Assembly (NCBI GenBank): GCA_024195265.1
Contig: JAJLRJ010000005.1
Location: 28,044,473 to 28,108,472, forward strand
Origin: Dendrophyllia cribrosa
Taxonomy: Eukaryota > Cnidaria > Anthozoa > Scleractinia > Dendrophylliidae
Direction: 5' to 3'
DNA: 64,000 nucleotides
Position numbers and translations under genes: made by a program. Under the pieces are notes generated by a model. That model was not told the origin of the DNA and searched no databases. It saw only the letters and a program-made list of their open reading frames with translations. Numbering within the stretch: position 1 is the stretch's first letter; each line of letters starts with the position of its first letter. Shown piece after piece: positions 47,955 through 60,043 of the stretch.

Positions 47955-48409
47955 GGCTGGTTCTCATATAATCGTCCCGGTCGCTCCGGTCGTCCGAGTC
48001 GTTTCAAAAGTTCTTTGCAAACGACTCAGACGATCGGGACGACTCAAGCGATTTGGGTTCTCATATGATCGTCCCGGTCGTCTTGAACGTCAATAGCGCG
48101 ATCGTAAACTGGGTCCGGCAACATGTTTTGGGCAATAATACTGCATTCTGGGGTAGATTTGGATCGCTTCGATCGCCTCAGTCGTCCCGGTCGCCTGAGA
48201 GAAGTTCTTATATGATCGTCCCCGAGTTTTCAGGATTGTCTCAGTCGTCCGAATAGAACACAGTTCTATCCAAGCGACCGCGATCGTCCCAGTCGTCCGG
48301 GTCGTTTGCGATCGTCCCGGGTCGTCTCACTGAGAAGTGTTCTCATATAATCGTCCCGATCGTCCGTGCACTTTTTGAAACGACCGGGACGATTATATGA
48401 GAACCAGCC
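47955..48409. mobile_element. MITE with CGTCCCGGTCGTC-array ends
   Basis: Terminal repeats start GGCTGGTTCTCATATAATCG and are mirrored at the right end. The body is an array of 'gatcgtcccggtcgtc' words in both orientations. It has the same architecture and a similar opening (GGYTGGTTYYCATATAATCG) as the MITE at 6579-7006, but with a different array word. Confidence 0.7.
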
Positions 48410-48529
48410 GTGAAGCTACCGAAATTTCAGATTTACCCTCAGTTTAAATTTCATTTAAAAGTGAGTTTTGCATTAAGTAGCCAAATGTAAATTAAAGCTT
48501 AAGGTGTAATATATATATAGTTAGGCTTA

Positions 48530-51500
48530 GCCTAACAGCGGCGCCCTCTAAAGACCCTCTGAACAAGCTTAACTAAGATGAAACTTAACTAATAGGTGAA
48601 AGGTCGGAAGCACAAGAATTAAGATTAATATTGACGACCGGGCTATTTTTCAATTTTAGCAATTCTCAAAAACAGTATTACCCGACCGTCTGCACAGTAC
48701 ATTTAGACCGTACAAAAGTTCACAAAAACAACTTTTTCTCCGTCTAGAATAACTATTACGACTACTGTTAAAAAATACAGTTGTTGCTTGTCAAAAAATG
48801 CCTGAGAAACTGATTTGGAAATCAAAATTGCCAAAACTACACAAACATATTTGCATACGGCCACGCGAGTGAAGTTAGAACTATAATAAAATTCAAGTCT
48901 TGTTTTGTTTACATAAAATCGCTTTTCAACCTATGTAATGAATGAACAAACACATAAAAATGGACAACACAATCTTCTTTCGAAAAACTTTATTCAAATC
49001 TCCATTAGTTTATGTTGAAAAGCAAAACGCAAAACGCGCATCGAGGCCGAGCCGTGTCTTCGATGAAATTCAAGAAATTAATACAACTGAATTTAAGCTA
49101 CACGTTTAAAAACAATTCTCCAAAACTAACGAGAACACATTAACAAAAAGTCAATCACAGATTGATATCAAGATAAATTCCCATCAAAAAATGTAATTAC
49201 TCATGCGCGTAGCGGCATGAGTTATAAAATGGGCTCCGTTTTTCTTTTTATTATTTTTATTTTTTGTGTCACGATTTTGCATGCAAATTTATTCACGCAT
49301 ATTTTAAATTGTGTATTTCCGGTTCACAGCTTTGCTTTTTACACGTCCGGTTTAGTGACTTCCGGCTACTCTCACTTCCGGTAAAACATCGTTACTGAAG
49401 TGTCACGACAGCGTCTCCTACAACCCTACTCACATCAGTAACGTTCACGTCAGGTATATATTATCTTCACAACAATGACTGGCTTCATTGTGGTACAGCG
49501 TTCATTTATAAAACATTCAATAGTAACGTGGTTTGCAGGTACGATGACTGAATTCTCCATGTCGGACGTCTTCTTATCTTGTTTAAATTTTTAAAATTTA
49601 AATTGCTTCTTTTCTTATGGTACATTGAAGTATAAAACAAATGTTTGATACGCATGCGCATGACAAACATTTTCCGTCATTTGGTCTTATTGGTGTATAA
49701 GTCAGTCCTGTATTTCTCCCACAGAGGTGAACGTTGCTTTTATACACAGCATACAACTTGAAGCCGAATTTGTCGCGATTCTGAAAAAACTAAGAGCTAT
49801 TTTTAATCAGAGTTCTTCCGAGGCAAAAATGTCAAACATCGATCTCTCGCACTCGCAATTTATTTCCCGTTTTACTGCCGATTCTTTGTAATGTCTGTAT
49901 CGGAGCAGTCCTCGCTGCCTGTGGTGAGTAATTTCAAGACTTTTTTCAAGAAAGAACAATAGAAACACACGGCAAAACAGCGTCGTTACTTGAGCCCATC
50001 AGATTTAATAAAACAACTAGACTTTGGGACTGGACTTCTGTGGATTATGGACTAGGGAATGCGTGTCATATTAATGTAGATTTTTACTGACTTTATTGCT
50101 TTTTGTGGTTACTAGGTTACTAGTAACCACTATGCTGTCACCTGTGTAAGTAAGTCCGACTTTCCGAAGCGCGAAGTTGTGCCAAGTTCACCCGATTGCT
50201 GTACGATGAGACAGTTCTGATAGCTTCGGATTAGACGACTCGATTGTCAAGATTGTTTGTACGTGCGCGCTTTGGATTCGTGGAAAAGGTAAACGGAGCT
50301 TTCTCGTTATTTTTACTGCTTTACCAAGCACAGCTTTCACCAAATGTGGCCAAGTATTGTTTTCAAATATTATTTTAGGTATTTTCGTGGTTTGGAAAAA
50401 GGTTTTAGTGAAAAATCGAGCTGTGATTCGAAGTGTTTGTTAGCAGACCATGAGCTATCCGAACTCATGATTCAAACGCCGCCAGCATTTCATTTCTGTA
50501 CCTTTGACCATTCAGAACTGTTTTTTTTTTTAATTAGCGAAAGCATTATTATACGAATCATTTTTCCGGATGAGATTGGCATTCTATTACACAGGAAAAG
50601 TCGGCGATTTTAGAAAGTATAATAAAAATAGGTTGCTGAATTGAATTATTTTGTGATGTTTATTATATTTTCGCAGACGCTAGCCGGTTCCTCGCAGTAA
50701 TTAGGATACAATATATCGCCAAGACTTCCAGAAGCAGAAAATCACTGAATTCTGAAAAGTGTTTGACTCTTTTAATCAAAGGAAAGACATTTTCATTCAA
50801 GGAAATATGAGTTTCATTCAAAAGTTTTGACCTTTTATAGAAAATATATTTTAGATTCAGTGATTATAAAAACAGCTTGATATCAAATTACATTTGACAT
50901 AAAATTTGCACAAAGCAAAATTGTGTATTTGCGACAACACTTTGAAGAAACTGTGAAGCTTGGAAAAAACTTATTACAGATGGCAAAATCAAAGCATTTT
51001 TTTAAAGAACCAGCTTTAAGTTATGGAAACATTTCATTTCGATTTGGTCTTAAAATCACGGAAAGATTTTAGTGAATGCGTCACGCAACGTTTATTTACA
51101 AAATGTTTGACCAATTCATAGCAATTCTCACCAAAGATTTGAAATCTTTAAAAAAATCCCGGATCTCCTGAATGCGATTTCCTGTTTATTTAGGGCCTAC
51201 AAAAAGTTAATGGCCATCCGGGCAGGAGGGGGTATCTGGGTTAAAAATCAAGGTACGAGGGTTGGTCGGCCTGGCCGGGAAATCCGGGCGGGGGAGGGGT
51301 AAAAAAATATTGCATCCGTCGGGGGGGGGGGGGGGGATTTTTTCTGGAATAACCCATTTTACACTGGTTGCATGCGATTAAGTAACACAGGAAAACTAAA
51401 TCTTTATATTGATTATCAAATTTCTTTTTACAGCATGTCATCTACTGCCTATTTTTTTAAGTAGTCTTTTCAAATGTAACAGAAATAATTCACAGCTTGG

Positions 51501-52200
51501 AAAGTTATAGACGAGTGTGGATTTGATCGGAATCAATAAATCAAATATTAAAAGCGAGCACAGAAAAATTGGTAACTTCAATCGCGCGTCTTAGAGTCTC
51601 TTGCGCATGAGTATAGGCTAAGTGTAGCCTCTTGTTTGTTTTACCTTTAAGTCCCTCCGGCGACTACTGTGCTTGGAAATTCTTTAAATCTCCGCTTTGG
51701 TGCTGAAATCCGTAAAACGAACTCATCTCTCGCATTGCTAAAAACGTATATAGTTCCTCGAAGCAAGATTTTATCCCTGAAAGCTCTTCTTTTGTCACTA
51801 AAGCGGCTTCTGAGTATCCCTTAATTAGCATCCCTGTCTTGAGTAGCAAACCACGAAAAAATGCAGGAAAATAACGACTTTAATTTAAACCGTTTTCTCC
51901 GCTCAGTAAACACAGCAAAACATCGAAGTGTTTTCCCAGCTGACGTGACATTCGGCCGTGTAACCGCGCGAAAAAAAAAGCCTCGCTTTGGTTTCAACAT
52001 GACGTCGTACGCGCATGTTTTGCGACGTCATACGCGCCCGCGAGCTAGTCCTGCGCGACGGAGCTACCTGCGCGACGGAGGGCGGAGGGCACACGCGCGC
52101 CCGCGAAACATTCCGCTAGCCATGACCATGAAAAATGACGGGCTAGGTTCTATGAGTATGGGGCTGCGCAGCCGGGCCTTCGGCCCGGCGAGTGCTCCGC
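48530..52200 (-). repeat. ~1.1-kb dispersed repeat, copy 2, split by a ~2.4-kb insertion
   Basis: 48530-49200 and 51640-52200 are the two halves of an inverted copy of the repeat at 27950-29060. The break falls at the point equivalent to about 28535 in copy 1. The right half holds the frame 51664-51849 (-) with KEELSGIKSCFEELYTFL. Neither half encodes a recognised protein. Confidence 0.55.
49201..51640. mobile_element. ~2.4-kb insertion inside the dispersed repeat, class unknown
   Basis: It begins with a small hairpin (TCATGC-gcgtagcg-GCATGA) and ends near a second hairpin ('aggctaagtgtagcct'). 'actcatgc' words occur near both ends. Frames inside (50344-50613 +, 51241-51441 -) are not recognised. 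A G-run lies at about 51321-51336. Terminal hairpins could suit a Helitron-like element, but no CTRR end is clear. Confidence 0.35.
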
Positions 52201-52549
52201 TAAAAACCTATTAAGTAATGATCCGCATAAGAAGGATAGCGCTGAACGGCAATGCACGATGGAATGTCAATTCAACTATTTTCATTGTTACAACTAGTGA
52301 TCTCATTGGCCTAGACTCAAAAACCGCTAAAACGTTAGGGTTCAAGGTGCATAAAGTCTAAATTTTTTAAGGTTTCAAGTATTTCGAGATCCAATCGCAC
52401 AACATGCAATTTTTAAAAGATATTGTATTTGGGGAACTTCATCAAATAAGCAAAATTAGTAGCTATTGTCTTCTGCTATTCTGATTGGTTAAGCACGAAC
52501 ATTACCTAAAATATACTTGACGCAAATGGATTTTCTGTATTTTTATTTA

Positions 52550-52905
52550 AGCAATAGAACACATTTTCTATGAGTTTACCGGCGTGATAAACCCACGCGG
52601 GATGTTGGGAGAACACGAGAAAAGCTTGTAAATCACGAGCCGCAGGCGGGTAGATTCTGCATGTACCGGAGCACACATTACGTAAAACAAAAGGAACAAA
52701 GAACGACAATAATACAAATGCAAAACAAGACCAAAAAGACAATACCTCACAAACAATGGAAGACAATGAGTGGTTCATGGATACCGGTACATGCAGAAAG
52801 ACCCCGCAGGCGAGTGATTTACAAGCTTTTCGAGTGTTCTCCCAACATCCCAAGTGGGTTTATAAAGCCGGTAAACTCATAGAAAATATGTTCTATTGCT
52901 TTTAT
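52550..52905. mobile_element. Foldback inside the split TTAAGTA element
   Basis: The left 'gcaatagaacacattttcta' and 'gagtttaccggc' are mirrored by 'gccggtaaactcatagaaaa' and 'tgttctattgc' on the right; arms about 100 bp. A third copy of 'ctatgagtttaccggc', direct not inverted, lies near 54266. Frames of 62-115 aa here are mirror artefacts. Confidence 0.6.
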
Positions 52906-54335
52906 GAAATAACTATGTAAACGTTTGGAAAGAGAGAACTTTGTTGTAATTTTCTGCCGATCAAGTAGCTTATTCTCATAACATTCATCGGATGACGCGG
53001 GAAAACCAATCAAAGCGGCTGAAAGAATAAATGAACTTTACTCGATGTCAGTGACAAAGCTGCACTCAGGACATTCACGGGTTCAACGAAAGTGATGAAA
53101 AGTTTTAACGCTTTGAAATTCATCAGTTGAAATTTATCAGCTGAAAAAAGTAAATTATTCAATGATTCAAAAGTTCTTTGAATGGGAAATCCAGACTGAA
53201 TTGTGTCCGGAATCTGCCGCCGCAAACATTATAAATCAGAAGTTTGGAAACCTACAATTTTTATGGCGTATTTTGGATTCAAAGATTGCCTTCTTGTCAA
53301 GAATTTTTCAATTGGAATAAAGGTTAGTTCCAGAAACTCAGCTTCTGAAACTGTTTTCGACTTTATCTACTTTCTTTGAAGTGTACCGTGTGAAGCCCGT
53401 ACTTCTCTACATTTTAAGTGCCGAATGAAAACTAAGCTCATTGTTGTTAAGCCTACAGTTCTGAGAGTTTGATTCGTTTGATGGAAAAGACTGATCATTT
53501 CATGCAAAAAAATTTGTTTAACCATAAACCTATAATTTTTGTTAGTTTCATTTTCTTCTTGCTAATTGATCATCCTTGCTTGGACACAATCAGAATTTAA
53601 ACTGCATCCCGTACAAAAGTATTCCATAGAAAGCAAAGTGCTCTAAAAAACAAAACACGATAAGACTTAAAGCGTATAAATGGAATCGGCGTAAAATAAT
53701 TCTCCTAAACAACAAAGCTATACTTTTTATTTCTACTGTGCAAATCCGTCTTATTTAGAAGTTATCTTAGGATTTGTAGGTAAGCTTACATTTATAAACT
53801 TCAGTTGAATTTCAATCGAAAATTTCCTTAGTTTGAGAGCCATTGTTTGCTCTTTGGGATCCATTTTGAGCTTTTCACTAAACCTTCAGCTCAGTGAACT
53901 TCATAAAGTATTATCGAGGTTGTTTTGATTGTCCTTTATTGCTGTATGTAAGCCTTTCCAAGCCAATGTTAATGAAAATATATTCCTGTTGTTGATATCA
54001 GTTTTAAAATAGGCTTGGTGTTCTTTTGGTGATAAGCCATTTTTTGCTTGCGTGCGTGGGAAATTTTTGTCTTACATGTAGGTTTGAGCAGCAACTTATT
54101 GTTTTCAAGAAACATATCTTCTGTTGTTATCTTCTAACAGACCACAATATGCAATAAGACACTAAACCGGCTTGGATAGTGAAATTCTTTTTCCTCACGC
54201 GTGTGGTGATGCGGTAACGGATAATTGAACTTTGTTTACTTTACGGTTTCTTTTGCGCGGTTTTCTATGAGTTTACCGGCACAATAGTCAATAGGTTTTT
54301 GACCAATCAGAACGCGCGTAGTATCTCTGTTATTT
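52906..54335. other. Rest of the insertion, no gene seen
   Basis: AT-rich; no exon, transposase frame or tandem array is recognised. Confidence 0.3.
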
Positions 54336-54466
54336 TATAAAATGAAATATAATTATGAACCATCAGCCCCTCCTCTATTCTTAAAATCAAAGATATTCTA
54401 TGTGGGAAGGAGCCATTGCCGCAGAACAATGAAGTTTACTATAGTTCTTATGTAAAGCATTACTTA

Positions 54467-55188
54467 AGGTTACAGTGTACCTTCAGATCGAAAATTTATT
54501 GAATTTTTTTTTTTTTTGGCGTCAAAATAAAGTTTAGAGAATGAACTTTCATCCAAAAAAAAATATCGAAAAATAGTAAAAATTGACGGAGAAATGATGG
54601 TATAATTTTTGTGGGCGGAGTTTGTTTATGAAGCGATATGTTTTTCTAAGCGCTGTTTTCTCAAAGTTAATTTTTCGCTTGTAGGGGACACTTTAAAGAG
54701 CTACAACTCAAGGGGAATTTGTTCGATTTTCCTCAAATTTGGACACAAGCTAGGCTAACATATAATCAACAAAAACTTTTCGGCGAATTTCTTATTTCCG
54801 AAAACGTTTTCGTCAAGAGCCATTTCCGTGCGATCACTTCAATTTGTTTTCTCCCTTTTTCGAAAATATTCTGTAACTTTTCACTGCAATTGAATATGGG
54901 AAATCGCCGACACGTTTTTTTAGCGCTTCGTGTCCGGAAACCCGAGAACAAATCAAATTAGCAAAATACAATAATCGCTTTGAGTTATAGAGTTTTAAAG
55001 CTAATTCGGACGTTCGAATTTAGACGTCGTAAAAAATTCGACAATTCATTTTATTACCAAATGATTTCCATATTTAGATAGCCAGCTCTATAAGCTTTAA
55101 TTTGATATCTGGGTTTAGGTATATTAAGTGTAATCTTAAGACGCTAGAGCTGTTATACTGGAGACACCCCCGAAGGTACACTGTAACC
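54467..55188. mobile_element. TTAA-flanked TIR element, GGTTACAGTGTACCTTC ends
   Basis: The left GGTTACAGTGTACCTTC is exactly mirrored by GAAGGTACACTGTAACC. TTAA is at 54463-54466 and 55189-55192. The left TTAA is also the terminal TTAA of the preceding element. About 722 bp, without a supported frame. Confidence 0.75.
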
Positions 55189-55192
55189 TTAA

Positions 55193-55913
55193 GACATACC
55201 TACATGTATGACAAAATGACAAAGAAAAACTTGATAGGGTTTGGGTGTTACGTTTAATTTTAAAAAATATCGAACCGTGTCAGTGTGAAAACATAAGCTT
55301 ACCGTAATATTGTGTTACGCGCTAGCATTTGGTATTTACGGGTTGGCTCTAAGGAGCCTTTGATTTCCCTCCTGTCCTCCCCTCCTCCCGGGCTGCACTC
55401 CCACTCTAAATAGCTTATGCATACTTTTCCTCTCATATCTTAATAATCATAAGTCGTGGAGTGCCTTTTAAATAAATGTGAATTTATTACATGTTACCGT
55501 CAATCCTTGAGTAGTGTACTTCATAATTTCCAACAAAATGTCCTGATTTTTTATGATTTTACTAGGTATTTTTGAAACCTCTATGGCAGAACTTTTCCAT
55601 GCATATGGTATCATTTGTTTTCAAATATTTTACAAAAAGATATCATATTTTTTAGTTTGATTTTTGGCACTCTCGGGAGTTTTAAAGAAGGGTTAAATGT
55701 GCAACGAGTCCACTGCCAATACCATATTGAAGTCGTCTGAAAGTTGTATCCTGACAATAAACTGTCTTGTGTGTTGGGGAATTTTTTTAGAATAGAAGAA
55801 CTGAAATCTAAACAACAAGTGTTCTTAAATTCCTCCAAATTAAGTTTCTTTTCCTTACTCCGAAAACATCAAGAAACGGTAAACACTATAAATACAAAAG
55901 AGTGCGAAAACTA
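55193..55913. other. Stretch without a supported gene
   Basis: No repeat or protein-like frame recognised. Confidence 0.35.
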
Positions 55914-56248
55914 TTGATGTGAGGTTCACACATGCCAACTTCAGTTTGCCAACTGTTGATGTGACGTTCGCACATGCCAGCTTGAGTTTGCCGACTGTTA
56001 ATGTCAAGTTCACACACGCCAACTTGAGTTTTCCAATTGTTGATGTGACGTTTACACACACTACTTGAGTTTGCCAATTGTTGATGTGACGTTTACACAC
56101 ACTACTTGAGTTTGCCAATTGTTGATGCGACGTTCATACGCGCCGACTTGAGTTTGGCAACTGATTATGTGATGTTCACACACGCCAACTTGAGTTTGCC
56201 AACTGTTCATGTGACGTTCTTACGCGCGTGACTTGAGTTTGTCAACTC
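55914..56248. repeat. 42-bp minisatellite, about eight units
   Basis: The unit runs approximately 'tgatgtgacgttcacacacg' then 'ccaacttgagtttgccaactgt'. Units vary by a few bases and two central units are identical but slightly shorter. The minus-strand frames over it (CKRHINNW repeats) are array products. Confidence 0.85.
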
Positions 56249-57195
56249 AAGTTTATTGCTAACTTTTAGTTTGTCGTGTCAGCCGGTTGCACTCAACTAT
56301 TTGAAAGGTCTAAACAGCATTGCATACATGACTGAAGGTGAACCTGCGAGGCTATATGACCAGTATTAAAACTAGATAATTTCAGTACTTACATTAAAAG
56401 ATATCGAGAAGTTACTTACTCATTATTTTTACCCTACATATCTGTCCTAAGATTTCGTAGTATTTATCGACTATCATGTTTGAACTTTCGTCCAGGATTG
56501 CACGCAAGTGTTGTTTAACAAATAATTCATATTGACAGAGTTATTTGACATTTTTATATTACTTCATATGTGAGAGAATTATCTAGCTGAGGACACTTTG
56601 TGATTTTAGCGTGGGCTCCCTGTGCGTGCAATCCTGAACATTACTCAATGATTGTTATTTTCCGTAAGGGGGGAGAAGCCGGCGGAGTTTAGCATAATTT
56701 TGCCAGGATTCTTTGACACCCAGCTTAATACCCGTTGTTGAAAAGACGCATCAGTGGTCTACTATCAATGGAAAGTGGCACACTTGGGACACATTTAACT
56801 GTCTGCTTAGGTTGGTGTCCCTTATATTATGGGCAGATTTAAAATGTAGTAGTCTATCGAATGTAATGTTGTTGACACTGACTGCATGGCGTTTCGAGAA
56901 CCTGCATGAACGGACGTCATCTTCAGAGTCGACAGACTACGGATATTCCTGGGTTCAAACCGTTTTCTATATAAAAATGTAGTGTCAACATGAGTCCGAG
57001 GCCACGACTAGTGTTTGTCTCCACAGTACGAGAATCCTCCCTACTCGAGGTAGTACTCTTTTGCGGATGGTCGGCTGTAATGTCTAGCTTTAGGGCACAG
57101 GACAATGACCTTGACCACCACTCCACCTATGGAGCTACAGATGTCAAGTTTGACGCAGCATAACACTTAAACAACCGTGCTCTCTCACGTGCACC
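56249..57195. other. 3' flank of receptor gene 2
   Basis: No gene is seen. No clear AATAAA was found by eye on the minus strand here, so the 3' end of gene 2 is not placed. Confidence 0.35.
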
Positions 57196-57396
57196 TCAGA
57201 AGATGACCTTATCCGGTGCATATACAATCCAGTATATAGAGTTTAACAACGCGAAGGTGACAGGGAAGAAGATCCTAGCATATTTGTCTACTGTGTAGGC
57301 GGTTTCCGAAGACATGAAAGCTGTTTCATAGGGGTCCCAAAAGTAGTGGTACTTCTTAGGAGGTGACGAGTCACTCTCTTCAAGATCATCTCTCTC
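57196..57396 (-). CDS. Gene 2 last exon: loop end and M4
   Basis: Starts ERDDLEESDSSPPKKYHYFW, then VDKYARIFFPVTFALLNSIY as M4, ending APDKVIF and TGA at 57198-57196. Acceptor 'ccacatag'. Another frame is open here (57288-57494) and is a shadow. Confidence 0.9.
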   Translation of the reverse strand, partial: ERDDLEESDSSPPKKYHYFWDPYETAFMSSETAYTVDKYARIFFPVTFALLNSIYWIVYAPDKVIF

Positions 57397-60009
57397 CTAT
57401 GTGGAAACAATATATTGTTTTTGCAATGAAAACCCACTACAACTATGATATTCCAAGCAAACATCAAAATTGTTAAGAATCTCACTGTGAACAAATGTTT
57501 AGGTTTTATATTCCGTTTTCTTCAGAATGCACTGTAGTCCCCAAGAATTTAATATTACAAGGCAAGCGTGGCTAAGCAATCCCGATATATGTTAGATATA
57601 TCAAAACGGAACATTGCAAATCAAATTTATTTCTAAAGTTAATCTGTAGTAATAAAAATATCTGTTTTCTCATAATCTTTCACCGTTTCTCTGAGATTGG
57701 ATCATGGTAATTCGGTATAAAGACTGGCATAATTCGAATTTCCTTCAGATGGAGGTTAGATGGACTTTATATTTACTTTACCTTTTGTTTTGGGCGACGA
57801 TTAAATCTTAATTTGGAATGTGGCTTGTTCAGTTTCGTTCGAGGAAAGAACGGATTCTTGCTGTCTCTGAAAAACGTAAGAAGTAAATGTTAAACCCAAA
57901 CAAGGGTGAAAAGAATATCACTTGAATTGAATGGATTAAAGTTATTTTTCACTTAGTAGAACATATTTTTTGAAGAGAACGTTTGCCAACTTAAGCGTCG
58001 TACTTCTATTATAATTTCAACTTTATTTTCTCATGATTATGACGTAAATATAATTTTAATTATGACGTATACGTTAGTGTCTACACAGCCGTTCTAATTG
58101 GCCCTAAAGCCTTTCTAATGCCCCATTCACACCAACAGTTAAACATGTTTAAATGTCGTTTAGTTTAACTACGTTTTAGCCTCTATCTTGAACGTTTTGA
58201 AATGTATATGACTCAAACTACCTGGAATGATAATAAAGTCAATAAAGTTTCTTTTAGTAAAGATTTCACTCCAAATATTACGGGAGGTTAGGAGGTATTT
58301 TTCTAAACCTGTTTTAAACTAAACAACATTTAAACATGTTTAAGCGTTGGTGTGAATGGGGTATAAGTTTATCTTCTACTTTAATAATAATTCTTATTTC
58401 TGGAAAAAATACACTATACTTCTACTGTTTTTTTTATCGAGTCAATGTCTTTAATGATGCACGCAATTCCTTGGACATTTTCTTAATAGTGAATTTTTCT
58501 TTTCAAGTGTTGTTCAAATATATATACAAAGCAGTAAGCAGTTGGGAATTGAAAAACACTTTATTTGTTCGTCAAGCAATCAGTCGGCTGTGCCTCGTGT
58601 TTGGAATTTTGAAAGCACTTCTCTCTCTTTTTTTAATTCCCGCTTGATATATAACTCAACAATGCATTCTGTCGCATGTACTACTCCATTAATAAAATTA
58701 TCACAAGCCTTACATGACAACAGCCAGTCTATAGCTTCCATTGGAGTCCTTTTTCTTTATCGATCCATTTGAACACGGGTTGAGCTTATTGTTTTCTTCT
58801 TCTTCTTGTTCAGACTCTTGTTGTAAGATCTAAGAACAAGAAACGACGAAGAATGAAATAACATAGCTACATGTATACTCATTTCCCATGTACAGAATTG
58901 TTTTTCTACTGGATAAATCATAGAAATAGGCACATGCAAAATATACTCATATTTTCCCCTTGCTACTTCGAGTATTGAGAAACATGCAGTTGAGTGATGC
59001 GAAAAAATGTTTCTTTTTAATGTTTCATTTTGTCCTTAGTTGTAGTATTTTAGTTAAATTAGAAGGACAACTAGGCCACATATCCATATATCTTCATGCC
59101 AGTATGCAACTTGTCTTAGCAGTCTGAATGGAATCCTAAAGGATGACAACAATTCTGTTTAAAACTACAGAACAGTTCTTTGTTATGGCGCTCTTAGTTT
59201 CAATATGTCACAAATCAGAATTTAACAGATCTATTTTTTAAGTTCCACAGATTTTTATTAGCTAAAATGTTCAGGTCCAGGTAAAGCTTTAAGATTTACC
59301 TCCTGTTCAGCTTTTCTATTGTTTTTCTGCCTCTTGTACTGAACTTTGCACGCGAAAAAGTTCACAATGGCGTATTGCATGAGCGCTCCGAACACGTAAA
59401 CTAGGCACATAAGCAGGAACCAATCGATGGCCTTAGTGTAAGACACCTTAGGCAATGGCGCGCGCGCACTGTTAGAAATCGTGATCATCGTTAACACTGT
59501 TGTGATTCCCAGGCCTACTCGGGCGGGTGGCGAGTCTGGTGAAATCCAGAACGAAAACCAGGATATCGTCACTGTGAGCATAGAAGGAATGTACGTTTGA
59601 ATCATGTAGTAACCAAGGCGACGGTGAAACGTGAATTTTGCTATCAGCGCGGAGTGGGGTCCTGAAATGTTAAAGAGATATAAAAGCGGTTTGTTAGGCG
59701 AACAGCCGAATCCGAAGTATTCCAATAAAACTGCTTTTCGTTTAATTAGTGCAAAAACTCGTAGTAAACCAGTAAAGAAGGTGGAAAAGGTGGCATTAAT
59801 AATAATCACTATTGATTTCAAAAGCCGTCCCATTAGTGCTTATTTCCGTTACAAAAGATGCACCATAAACGGTAATTTGACCATTAGATTATTTATTTGC
59901 GAATAATGCGCTTTTTTTAATATGTAAGATTATAAGGCGTAGCTGGTCCATCAAATCCGCCCTTATTTCCAATTTTGTAGCATGAAGCGACAAGGAGTAT
60001 TGCTTTGTT

Positions 60010-60043
<34 letters not shown>

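Larger units (their letters stand above)
52211..54466 (+). mobile_element. TTAAGTA TIR element, copy split by a ~1.8-kb insertion
   Basis: 52211-52545 and 54336-54466 match the intact copy at 10855-11319, including both ends (TTAAGTAATGATCCGCATAA and 'agcattacttaa'). The inserted DNA begins with the foldback at 52550 and contains no recognised gene. Confidence 0.6.

Noticed and set aside
51241..51441. Pro-rich minus frame near a G run
   Set aside because: It comes from the G/C homopolymer and low-complexity sequence.
59258..59833. 191-aa open frame as a complete protein
   Set aside because: Its first ~57 residues are intron upstream of an acceptor and its last residues follow a donor; only 59300-59661 is coding.
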